Source: Metopolophium dirhodum
Lineage: Eukaryota; Arthropoda; Insecta; Hemiptera; Aphididae
Assembly: GCF_019925205.1 (NCBI RefSeq)
Contig: NC_083560.1
Location: 7,378,001-7,442,000, forward strand
Length of the DNA: 64,000 bases
Reading direction: 5' to 3'
Of this stretch, positions 48,186 to 59,042 are shown piece after piece (within the stretch, counting starts at the first letter, position 1; each line of letters opens with the position of its first letter). Position numbers and translations under genes: made by a program. The notes under the pieces are model-generated. The model was not told the origin of the DNA and made no database searches. It saw only the letters and a program-made list of their open reading frames with translations.

Positions 48186-49704
48186 TTTTCGTTTGTGTAA
48201 ATTATAATGTCTACACCTGTCCGTGGGCCAATTATCATTATTGTTTGTATTAATATGTAGATTTGTCAGTACGTAAGGATTAAGATCTGGGCGCCCACCA
48301 TTAAAAAACGAATTATTATATTATAATATATAAGTCTTTGTAAGAAATACAAATGTTTCCGTCTTCCAAATTGTAGTACCACTATTTTAGGGTAACCCTT
48401 CCCGCTCCTGCTACCCAACACAATCGCGAGTCTTTGCCGACAACCGCCATATTAGTATGTCCGGCAGCGGCGCAAACAAAATCGCTACATGAAAAATCTT
48501 GCACGTAAAAATGTCTAACCTAACCTAACTTCAAATGTTCATAAAAAATGTATTTAATTTGCTTGTAAACAATTTTTTTTTATTTTGATAAAGACAAACA
48601 AACTTATGAAGAATCTTGTATTACATTTTAAAATTTTAGATTTAAAAAAAAAAATCTTTATGAATTCCTAACTCAAAATCGAGCGAATACCCAATATTTT
48701 AGAAATATGGACTTCAAACGCTCATAAAAATTTAATTTAATTTGATTGTAGACATTTTTTTTTTTTGGTAAATATAGACAAATTTATGAATAATCTTGTA
48801 TTACATTTTCAGACCTTTGCTTTAAAAAGAAACATTGTTATGAATTCTTAATTAAAAATAATTTGCTAACTTTCGTGAATTTTGCGTATTTTGTCAATAA
48901 TTGAACTTTAAATGCTTATAAAATAAAACTGTGACTGAGGACTTTTAATATTTTTTAAATGTCATTGTAACATTATAGAAGGAAAAGTATTAAATTTTCA
49001 GGCTCTTTCATAAAAAAAAGACTAATAACATTGGAAACTGAAAATGTTTCTAAACAATTCAAAACAAATTAAAATATTTTGAAAATTTAATCGTGAATAG
49101 AAAATTTTAATATAAACAACCCGTGAAAATGTCATGTATATACGTTATATTTATAAATGGTTCATTTGTTGTAGAGTTACACCAAACAACAAAATCGATT
49201 TTGTCAAAAACCGATTTTTCGTAAAAATTCCAGTTTTTCCCTAATATTGTTGTGTTATTTTTCCCTCTTTTGAAAACTATTGAGAATTTTAAAATCACTC
49301 CACTTAGAATCTAAAAATAATTTGCATATTTTAGTTAATTTAGAAAATTGTCAAAATTCTGACTTCAATCACTTCATATCAAAAATTTCTCTTGTATAGA
49401 AAGCTCAAATTAAGTCAAAGCAATATATTATAGTCTTAAAATTAATTCTATATAATAAGTAAATACAATATAGGTATAAAATAGTAGGTAATATTTTGTA
49501 ACTGAATTAGACTAAACTCTGTCGAACACTCTAACTGTAAATTTCAGTGTTAAAAATGGCAAAGCTTCGTTTTTTTTTATGCTTGAGTACCAGATTTATT
49601 ATACTTGGTGTTTTCTTTTCTGAAAGCATCGCGTAAGCTCTTCCATTTCTTTTGTAGTTCTTTAAGCCGGGTGTCGGTGCCGGTCATTTATTACGGAGTA
49701 AAAT
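48186..49704. repeat. Repeat blocks as at 6010-7600
   Basis: Third copy of this order. Differs by a CTAACCTAACCTAAC tract at 48515-48529. Confidence 0.65.
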
Positions 49705-50215
49705 TTAGGCAATTCAATTTACATGTTGTATCCATCTCGCGTGGAACGTGAATGTGTGTGAGTATGTAAATCTATATTAGTGTGAGTGAGCTATAATTAC
49801 ACGCGCAGATAAAAATATTTACTCACACGCATACACAAGTCGTCAGTGATTGACTTCGATGACTATTATCGAAGCACTATTTTGATGAACAAAAATGCTT
49901 TTACAGAAAAAAACTCTCAAGCCTCGTTGCTATGTCGGATTTTGGTCATTTTTTTTTTATCTGAGAGATGATAATTTTTGGCAGGTCGGATCAAAGCTCG
50001 AATTTTTATTTTATTTTACATTGTAGTAGACAAATACGTTTAAAAAAGAACAAATATTGTGCATTATTCAAATGCATATTCCAGATTCAAAAATTATAAT
50101 TTTCAAAATCGGGCTTTGATCCATCCTAAAAAATATTCTCTACTTTTAAATAAAAAAAATTGATTTATTTTAAACTATTGAGCATTAGTACTATATTTTA
50201 TTGTGTGTTTAAAAT
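49705..50215. repeat. Repeat block R, copy 2
   Basis: Matches 32169-32740 with an added GACTATTATCGAAGCAC segment near 49860. Confidence 0.65.
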
Positions 50216-51341
50216 ATAGGTAACTACAAAACCTAACTACAAAATAACTAAATTGTTATTCTCTGTTTAAATATATAATTTCATCCAAATTTGAACTTAA
50301 AATGTCTATTATAAAAAAAACTGTGTTAAATGAATAAATAATATAAATTAGACAATGTTATATCTAAAGTATAAGATTTTGAGTGAATTTTACAATGATA
50401 AAATTATTTATTGATTTTACTTTTATTTTTTTTTTTGTGTGTCTGTGTACACGATAAATAGTTGAAAGATTATTCGATTTTCAACTTCAGTATCTTGTTT
50501 GATGGGAAAGTGGACTTAACACATTTTTTAATAAGCATTTAAAGTTCGAATTTTGACAGAACTTATCAAATTCAAAATTTAAAAATGAATTTGTAATTAA
50601 AAATGTATAAAATTTTCAACTTTTATAGCTAAGGATTGAAAATGTAAAACAAGATTCCACATTAGTTGTAGGTTATCATGTAACCAAAAAATATAAAAAC
50701 GCACTTTGTTTTTAGTTTTTTTATGTTCAAATTTAACGAAATTAGATATTTAAACGAAGAAAGACGATTTTAGTTAGTACTTGAAGCTTTTAAAATATAT
50801 TATTATATTTTATACACACAATTACATTTTCAAATACATTTTTTTCGGCAAAAATTAATTTAAGTAGTTATTTTACCGTAGTAGGCACCTAAAAGTAAAC
50901 CTGTTATAAACTAACAATTGGGTTGATTGTTTAGTTTATTAGTTTCAGGTAGCAGGACCGTTGGTAGAGGATTTCTTAGGTAGGTTGATAAATTATAATT
51001 AGACTTTGTTGAAAAGTTTAAGTTGTATATTTAAAATTGTTCTTCATAAAACATTTTAAGTCCAAATTGACAAAATCGTTACCTATCCTGTCTCTCGCGA
51101 AGGTGCTATGGTAAATCACGTCTAATCTACAGGCCGTTTCAGGTCTGGTTTTATAGGGCCTCGTGCTCTCCTACTTTTCCCCTGCAGGTCCATCGATATA
51201 TCCGTGGACCTCACAGGACGTGATTCAATGTATTATCTATACATTCCCACGCCTGGCTATTCCAAGAATCATATCTCATTATCATATTTACAATATATGT
51301 TATATGCCATCCGTTAATAATTAGATACTATGGATTATTTG
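50216..51341. other. AT-rich region, mostly unassigned
   Basis: Parts around 50230-50700 resemble inverse pieces of the mosaic (ATAAAAGTTGAAC complement). 50880-51340 looks single-copy in this window, with a less AT-rich patch around 51100-51260. No gene recognised. Confidence 0.45.
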
Positions 51342-52545
51342 TATACCGTGTGTCCCAAAAAACAGGGGCCACATTACCACTCATTACCATGTTAATATTT
51401 TTCAATTCTATTTGCGGGACATTAAACTAGACCAATGAATCGTAAATTTCTATGACTTACAATATTTTTAACTCGTGTATCTAGCACATGCGCAATAAAA
51501 CTTACATTTTTTTAAATGGCAACCTGTAATTTAAATACCATATTCGGGTTAATCGATTTTTTTCAAGCCATTTTGATGTATCAACTTGTGTCTTAAACCC
51601 AAAATTGACTAAACTAGAGCTAAGTAGAATTAAAAAAATTTAAAAATGTAATTTAATTAATTTTTTTTTCTAACTGTATGTACTTATTTTTTTATTCTAA
51701 ACACCATGAAACAAACAATCAAAATTATTATTATTAAACTAATTAACTATTTACTATTTATCTTATTTTATTATTACACATTATAAAATGCATATGGTCT
51801 TAATTGGCTGAAACCAAAAGAGAAGAAGTGTATTTTTGTTTCCATCAGAATTATAATTAAGTACCCATTTATTCAAATAATAGTGAGCATTGATGTTTCC
51901 AGTTTAGTTATCTACCTATAACTATTAAAATGTCATTAGCTATTTTTATATTAGGTATTATGGAACTCATTATCAGAGTCATGTGTCAATAGTAAATAGT
52001 TAATTAGTTTAATAATAATAATTTTGATTGTTTGTTTCATGGTGTTTAGAATAAAAAAAAAAAATAAGTACATACAGTTAGAAAAAAAAAATTAATTTTA
52101 TTTAATTTTTTTCAAGAGTCACTAATGGGTGGCTGCTTAAATCACGCCTGTCACGTATCATGTACTTATATATCATATAAGCTTATTGTGCAAATTGTAC
52201 AGATTGTTTATTTCAAATAAAAAAGAAAAAAAAAATTTAATTTTTTAATTTTTTTAATTCTACTTAGCTCTAGTTTAGTCAATTTTGGGTTTAGGACACA
52301 AATTGATACATCAAAATGGCTTGAAAAAAATCGATTAACCCGAATATGGTATTTAAATTACAGGTTGCCATTTAAAAAAATGTAAGTTTTATTGCACATG
52401 TGCTAGATACACGAGTTAAAAATATTGTAAGTCATAGAAATTTACGATTCATTGGTCTAGTTTAACGTCCCGCAAACAGAATTGAAAAATATTAACATGG
52501 TAATGAGTGGTAATGTGGCCCCTGTTTTTTGGGACACACGGTATA
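51342..52545. mobile_element. Fold-back element with ~415 bp inverted arms
   Basis: Left arm 51342 to about 51760 and right arm about 51985-52545 are inverse copies. Ends are CCGTGTGTCCCAAAAAAC and its complement, flanked by TA on both sides (51344-51345 and 52542-52543), as for Tc1/mariner-type insertion. The right arm carries an extra ~130 bp (about 52112-52245). No transposase frame, so it is non-autonomous. Confidence 0.8.
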
Positions 52546-53042
52546 TATATATGTTATAAGTAATAATCATAATATATCATATTCATATAACTATAATGTA
52601 TGATTGATTATATTTCTACTGTAGGCTTTTTATATGGTTGTTCGGAAATGCGTACTTCGTTTTAATTAATGTATTTAAAATAATAATGGCCATCTGGTTA
52701 CTATTTTCTTAACCTGTTCAGGTGAGATCGTAGGACCTATTGAAATGCGATTCCAAGATCGAATAACAGCGCTCTTGTTGTATTCCACAGCATATTTTAA
52801 TAGGATTTATGACATTGGTTCATATATTTAAATTATATGCTAATCGTTATCTAATCTTTTATGTTACCTAATATACTTCAAGACGAAACGGATCACAATA
52901 ATATAGTATTGTATATTATTGGGTTCGTTACAAACCTATTTTAGGTTAGGTTAGGTACCTATAATGACATTAGCAAAATTTTAATAAGATCATGCTTGTT
53001 CTGAGTCGAATTTTAAGATTACATTTTATATCTACTAAAATT
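52546..53042. other. AT-rich spacer with (TTAGG)3
   Basis: Contains three exact TTAGG units at 52941-52955; otherwise no recognised feature. Confidence 0.5.
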
Positions 53043-55008
53043 TCTAAAAATACGGGTTTTTTTGTTTTTAAAAATTAAAAATTAAAAATGTGGCTTGAAG
53101 GAGCCAAAGTTAGCTTAATAACCAAATAAAATCTATTTTCAAAATTATTATCACTGCGAAACTCAGGTCAGTATAAGGACTATTTTACAAAATTTGTCAG
53201 TGAGATAATTTAGATTTTAGGCGTTTTACACAGAGGCCATATCATGCATTTCGTGGTTTACTGAACCACAAAAAAAAAGTCTAGGGTGGGTGTCATTTTC
53301 AAAGGTAGGTACTTGGTCTTGGTAATCACTAATCAGTGTCCGGTATGGCCGTATGGGTAATATAAACATGGTTAGTTTGATAGCCAATTCGTCATTAGCA
53401 ATAAATAGATACAATTACATACATTAACAATAAACTTATGAAGTTATAAACAGCTTTATGACAAACAAGGTTTGAAAGTAGATGTCGCTCTGTTGAACAG
53501 TAGGTTACAAGTGGGTCACTGTATAAATGGATGGTATTAAGTTTGAATTCAATAATAATATAATATCATTGTATACGAAATACGATTCTAAACGGTGACG
53601 GTTTGTCAGTAACTTATTATTAATACGGTAGCCGGCTGAATTAATATTATAAAATTAGAACAAAATAACTTAAATGGTTATTCTTGGTTTTTTAATATGT
53701 AATTTCATCCAAATTTGAACTTAAATTAACTATTGAAAAACTGTGTTTATGTATTTTTTAGATTTTTTGGTAACAGAATTAATAACTTTGTTGTAAAGTA
53801 CTAATCCTTAGCTATAAAAGTTGAATATTTTATACATTTTTAACTACTAAATAATTTGTAAATACTCAATTTGTGAAGTTTCGTCAAAATTCAAACATTG
53901 AATGCTTATAAAAAAAATTGTGCCCATAAATTTTTAATCTTTTTCAACTGCTATTGTAACAATATATCAAGAGCCTTGTACTAAATTTTCACGCTTTTTG
54001 GCCCAATAAATTAAACTTTATTTATATTCATAAAAAAAAAAACTAAAAAAATTTAAATTTAAAGTTGACCATAAACAGCTCAATACGAGTCAACATTTTA
54101 TGGTGTATATAAAATAAAAATAATATAAACATTCAGTAAAATTTACAAGTATCTACAGTCATTTTTTAATTACAACAAAATAAGAAAATCGTTATATGAG
54201 AAATCGAGTGAATATCCAATAATGTAATAATATGAACTACAAACGCTCGTAAAAATGTATTTTGATATGCTTTTAGACCTTTTTTTTTGATAAATGTAGA
54301 CAAACTTATTAGAAATCGTGGATTACTTTTTAAAATCATAGATTTAAAAAGAAAATGTTTAAGAATTTTTAACCCAAAATTATTTGCACATTTTCGTGAA
54401 TTTTACGTATTTTAACAATATATGAACTTTAAATGTTTATAAAAAAAGTTGTGACTATGGATTTTTAAAATTTTCATCGGTCTTTGAAAAAAATAAATCA
54501 GGAGCCTTCTATTATATTTTCAAGCTTTTTTACCCAAAAATTAAATTTAATTGATATTTATAGAATAAAAAACTAAAAAAATTGGAAACTGAAAATATCC
54601 GTAAACAGCTCAAAATAAGTCAAAATATTTTGAAAATGTTATTGTGTATAGGAAAAGCTAATATAAACATCCAGTCAAAATTTCATGTATTTACGGTTAG
54701 GTTAGGTTAACCATCCAAATACGAACATAAAATAACTATAAAAAGGAAACTATCTGTTATATTTTTTGGTTACATAATAATCTACGTATGTGGAACCCAA
54801 TTTTAAATTTCAAATAAAGCCTTAGCCATAAAAGTTAAACATTTTATATATTTTTAACTACACATTTTTAAGTTTCAATTTTATAAATGCTGACAAAAAT
54901 CTAACTTACAGATACTGAACAACATACTGAAGTTAAAATCGAAGCATCATATCGAATACTTATCGTGTACAAAGACACAAAAATAAAAAATAATAAAATT
55001 GGTTAGAG
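53043..55008. repeat. Repeat mosaic as at 7620-8540 then 10200-12990
   Basis: Fourth copy of this order. At 54695-54710 the sequence switches blocks through a GGTTAGGTTAGGTTAA tract. The minus frame at 53226 is not conserved. Confidence 0.65.
53482..53603 (+). repeat. ~115 bp dispersed module, copy i
   Basis: Variant with TATACGAAATACGATTC, as at 8041. Confidence 0.75.
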
Positions 55009-55120
55009 GATGTCGCTCTGCTATACGGTAGGTTACAAGTGGGTCACTGTATAATGCACAGTGTCTGATTTGAATTCAGTTATAATATAATATCATTGTA
55101 TAAGAAAAACGATTCTGAGA
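55009..55120 (+). repeat. ~115 bp dispersed module, copy j
   Basis: Closest to the copy at 12995. Confidence 0.7.
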
Positions 55121-55507
55121 GAAAACAGTCGGTCAGCCTATGATATTACCAAGTATATTTGATGATATAATTGTGAATAAAGTAATTTATATATAACATA
55201 TTTACGTGGAACTTTGTTTTAAATTTTCAATCCTTATAGCTATAAAAGTTGTGCATTTTATACATTTTTAACTACAAAATAATTATTATTAAATTTTAAA
55301 TTTGATACATATTGATACGATTCGAACTTTAAATCCTTAAAAAAAATTGTGTCTATGTATTTTTAATATTTTTTTACCCGACAATTTTCCATTTTCAACG
55401 AGTTAAGACTTAAGATCAATTGTGCAAAAAACAATTTTCTGAAATCATTATTTTGAAAGTAATATACTTCAAAAGTTGGTGAATTTAAGTATTTTAACGA
55501 TTTAAAA

Positions 55508-55598
55508 ATAGGTTACAAATGGGTCACTGTATTATGGACAGTGTTAAATTTCAATTATAATATAACATCATTGTTTAAGAAAAACGATTATGAGAGAA
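55508..55598 (+). repeat. ~115 bp dispersed module, shortened copy k
   Basis: Lacks the GTCGCTCTGC part and begins at GGTTACAAATGGGTCACTG. Confidence 0.6.
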
Positions 55599-55825
55599 AA
55601 CGGTCAGTCAGCCTATGATATTACCAAGTATATTTGATGATATTATTGTGAATAAAGTAATTTATATATAAACTATTGAGAATTTTGATCTCCTCAATGC
55701 ACCAACAATATTCGCTTTCCCATTGAAATTCAACTTAAGTTAACAATTGTTGTTACTTATTAATATCCAATATTGTTATATATCTGTTTGCGCACGGATA
55801 TAATAGTAAAAAGGTAGGCAAGTGG

Positions 55826-55931
55826 GTGTCACTCTGCTGTATAATACGTTACAAGTGGGTCACTATAATGGATGGTATTAAATTTGAATTCAATGATAAG
55901 TTATTATTGTATAAGAAAAACGATTCTGAGG
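55826..55931 (+). repeat. ~115 bp dispersed module, copy l
   Basis: Form similar to the copies at 1521 and 42662. Confidence 0.7.
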
Positions 55932-56320
55932 GAAAACTGTCGGTCAGCCTATGGTATTACCAATTATAATTGATGATATTATTGTGTATAAAGTAATTTA
56001 TATATAACATATTTACGTGGAACCTTGTTTTAGAACTTAAGAGATGAATTGCATGTAAAAAAAATTGTACCAATAACAACAATTTATTAATTAAAATAAA
56101 AAAATTATTTTCGTAAATATTCCCGTTTTTACTTAATTTTTTTTGATTTTCCCGTTGCTTATGAAAACTACTGCGAAAATTTAACTTTTGACCCCCAAAC
56201 CAAATTTAAGAGTACCAACTAGATTCACTTCCCTATCAGAAAAGATGGCGCTGAAGAAAATCTAAACATTTTTACTATCCTAAAAGGTGACTTTATTGCA
56301 AGGCTCCTGATATATTGTTA

Positions 56321-57066
56321 CAACAGCGAGGATGGGAAAGATCAATCAAAGGAATGATGATGGTGCAGGCTAGTTATGGGGAGGGAGTCTCTGTTAGAAA
56401 GTTTTATAATACGTAAAGAAATAAAAAATCAAAACTCTCTATAAGCGTGGCAGTAAAATACTGTTGTGCGTATGCATATAAACTTAAAAACATTGACTTA
56501 TAAATAAATATACAAATATAAAATAATGATTTCCGCAAATGTTTTTGTACCATCGTTTTAATTAATTCATTGAAATACATGTATAAAAAAAATTGTAATT
56601 GCAAATCTAGAGAATTATAAGGAATCACTATTCCAAATTTCAAGTCGCTATATATATCTACTATAATAGCTTAGGCTAGGTTGAATCAGTCAGGACTGCT
56701 TGTTTTATATTATTCATATTAATCATATTATATTTCATTTTAATACATTTTTTAATCCAATAATTGTTAAAAAAAAATATTATTTTACATTCCATTTGCA
56801 TACGTCTTATAATCCAATATTTTTTTCGAATTTATATCACATAATAGCGGAGTAATTATGAATTTGTATAAGGGAGGGGATAGAAATTTTTTGAAACACA
56901 TAATTCTAAATACTAAATAAATAAAATAAATATAATAAATACAAAATAGGTTGGGTTAGGTAATACATTTTTAAGACAGAATAAAAATAAAAATAATTAT
57001 ATATTTTAAGTAATATATTAAAAGTTTAAAATGTTTGCAATCTCATTTCTTTTTACAATTTGTTGG
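56321..57066. repeat. Dispersed repeat block P, partial copy 3
   Basis: Matches 299-1037 and then stops at TTTGTTGG, where the large DNA element begins. Copies 1 and 2 continue GCTGTTCGGG at this point and serve as empty sites. Confidence 0.85.
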
Positions 57067-57480
57067 AGTAGTAAGTGGGTCCATAGAGGCGACACTCCAC
57101 TCCACACAAACTCCACCGCCACACATACTCCACCCGTACCGACCGTCACTCCACCCGTGGCGACCATCACCACCACTCCACCGTCACACACACTCCACCC
57201 GGACCGACCAACACCACCCCACCTGGCAGTTCACCACTCCACCACGGCAGACCGCCACTCCACCCGGCAGACCACCACCACCACTCCACCCGGACCGACC
57301 GCCACTCCACCCGGGGGCGACCACCACCACCACTCCACCGTCACACACACTCCACCCGGACCGACCACCACCACCCCACCTGGCAGTTCACCACTCCACC
57401 CCGGCAGACCGCCACTCCACCCGGCAGACCGCCACCACCACCACTCCACCGTCACACAAATACCTGCAAGGTCACCGCTA
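57067..57480. repeat. GC-rich tandem repeats in the element's terminal region
   Basis: Built from CACTCCACC, CCGGACCGACC and CACCACCAC words. A ~140 bp stretch from 57181 is repeated with a 157 bp offset from 57338. There are almost no stops in several frames, so long Pro/Thr/His frames appear on both strands; these are compositional artefacts. It probably belongs to the terminal inverted repeat. Confidence 0.75.
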
Positions 57481-57635
57481 AATGACCATCCCTTTCAGTC
57501 TTCACCCCGTTTATGTATAATGTTTAATATAACGTAAACACCCACATACTTTTGTCCGACGACTGTACCCTAACCTACAAGATCACCGCTGAATGACCAC
57601 AACCACCCTTTCAGTCGTCACTCCGATGTATAGTC
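57466..57635. repeat. Imperfect direct repeat inside the terminal region
   Basis: CAAGGTCACCGCTAAATGAC...TTTCAGTCTTCACCCCG near 57466 returns as CAAGATCACCGCTGAATGAC...TTTCAGTCGTCACTCCG near 57579. Confidence 0.7.
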
Positions 57636-57675
57636 ATACAAAACCATAACGTCTCCGTGATTAAAGTATTTTAAA

Positions 57676-58153
57676 ATGTCGTGTACCAGCAGCCAAGTGT
57701 CTAATATAATATTTACACCGGACATATCAACAGGATTTATTGATTTTTTAGGGAATGGCGAGTTTGATGAAATGGTAAGTTAAATTATTTTCATATTATA
57801 ATTAAAAATAATACAGTTTATATATTATAGCTATCAAATACACCAAGACGAGTTTTTTATAACTCGTTATTAAGCCAAGAAACAAATATATCTGTTGGCG
57901 ATGAACAAAATGACCAACGAACAGATGGTACGTTCATTTTATTATTGTTTTTATACATTTTAATATATTTACCATTATAGAAAACCAAAATGATGTATGG
58001 GGTGAGGATTTGGAAGCCACTGACGCTATATGTCTCAAAGCATTGAACAAATTTATGTGGGGTGAAGATTACAGTGATGATGAAAGGACATTGAATGAAA
58101 CATGTAGTAAAATTGAATCTTGTACACAATATACTCATTATATATATTTGTAA
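57676..58153 (+). CDS. Small three-exon gene of unknown function (122 aa)
   Basis: Exons 57676-57774, 57831-57927 and 57981-58153. Donors GTAAGT (57775) and GTACGT (57928) and acceptors TTATAG (57830) and TTATAG (57980) are good consensus, with introns of 56 and 53 bp. Phases 0 and 1 join into one frame ending at TAA 58151, with AATAAA at 58154. Unspliced, the first exon would stop two codons past its end. The product is acidic and polar, with MWGEDYSDDE-type sequence in exon 3, and no recognised domain. First gene inside the element's left end; convergent with the next gene, the two stops being 65 bp apart. Confidence 0.7.
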
Positions 58154-58217
58154 AATAAAAATTCATAATAATAATAAATGGACATTATTTATTAATTATA
58201 TATATATATATATATAT

Positions 58218-58581
58218 TTACAATTCGTCATCTGATACAGCCGGTGAATATACTTCGGACATTGTTTCATCGGTATCCATGTCGACATCTGTCATTCCAT
58301 CTTCAATATCTACCGATTCAATTTCATCATCGGTATCTGATAACTCTCCATAAACATAGAGGTCCATTATATTTATGACTGGTGGTGACACTTGCTCGTC
58401 TCGACTAAACATCATAATATATCATAAATTAAAAAGAAATATATGTAAATAATGTTAAAGTTGCTTACCTTACGGCCATGAGTAGTTCGTCTAAACGACG
58501 CCATACGTCTTCTAGCTGTGGCGCTGGTTCGTCAACGGGCGGTACTGGTTGCACTCTGACACTAAACATTAAATAAGTCAA

Positions 58582-58620
<39 letters not shown>

Positions 58621-58744
58621 CTTACAGTGCATCTAATTCCATTTGAGATGGCATTTCGGACTCATTGTCATTACTCTTTTTATGTCTAGAAACTTCCCGA
58701 GTGTTTATAAAATAAAAAATAAAAACTATTGCTAAACCAAACAT
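58218..58744 (-). CDS. Small three-exon gene with N-terminal hydrophobic segment (132 aa)
   Basis: Minus-strand exons 58744-58626, 58561-58469 and 58404-58218. Donors are GTAAGT and GTAAGC, both acceptors end TTTAG, and the two introns are 64 bp. Phases 2 and 2 keep one frame to the TAA at 58218-58220. The start MFGLAIVFIFYFIN predicts a signal peptide or membrane anchor, followed by a basic patch (RHKK). Exon 2 is Pro-rich. Exon 3 is a strongly acidic tail of Asp/Glu with little else. A polyadenylation signal AATAAA (minus strand) lies at 58188-58193. No family recognised; a small membrane or virion-like accessory protein is a guess. Confidence 0.7.
58562..58625 (-). repeat. Intron holding an (AAT)n microsatellite
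   Basis: About 12 AAT units fill most of this 64 bp intron. Confidence 0.7.
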
Positions 58745-59042
58745 TTTAACACACAAGCGTATAACGTGTTACAGTCGTACTGACCTACATAATATTGTTC
58801 GTCTTAAAAAATGATCGCATCAGACAAGTGAGTAGAATCGGTATCTACCCTGAGTCTTTTGTAATACTCAGTGCAGACCAAGGACGATACGGTCATTTGA
58901 TTACATGTGTCAACCTCTACCAGGGATGTTTACCCCTTCCAGGGTAAAAGAGTCTTTTTTATAATAATAATAATCACTAAAGACCCAGGACAAGTCAGTC
59001 TGTCAACTTGTACACTACCATTCAGACGTTATATTTTTAAAA
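58745..59042. promoter_or_regulatory. Divergent intergenic region between the 132 aa gene and the polymerase gene
   Basis: 298 bp with the starts of two divergent genes at its edges, so it should hold both promoters. It contains a CAGGGATG...CCAGGGTAAAAG direct echo at 58921-58950 and TATAATAATAATAATC near 58962. No confident TATA box. Confidence 0.45.

Larger units (their letters stand above)
55121..56320. repeat. AT-rich repeat mosaic with two more modules
   Basis: Made of short pieces of the other blocks, including sequence as at 13130-13490 from about 55970. Joins block P at 56321 inside the word ACAACAGCG. Confidence 0.6.

Noticed and set aside
57031..57537. Long plus-strand frames (168 and 148 codons) rich in Thr, Pro and His, and a minus frame rich in Gly, Val and Trp
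   Set aside because: They arise from stop-poor GC-rich tandem repeats in several frames at once, and the first begins in block P across the element boundary.
58197..58217. (TA)n tract between the convergent genes
   Set aside because: Ordinary microsatellite; no sign of function beyond spacing.
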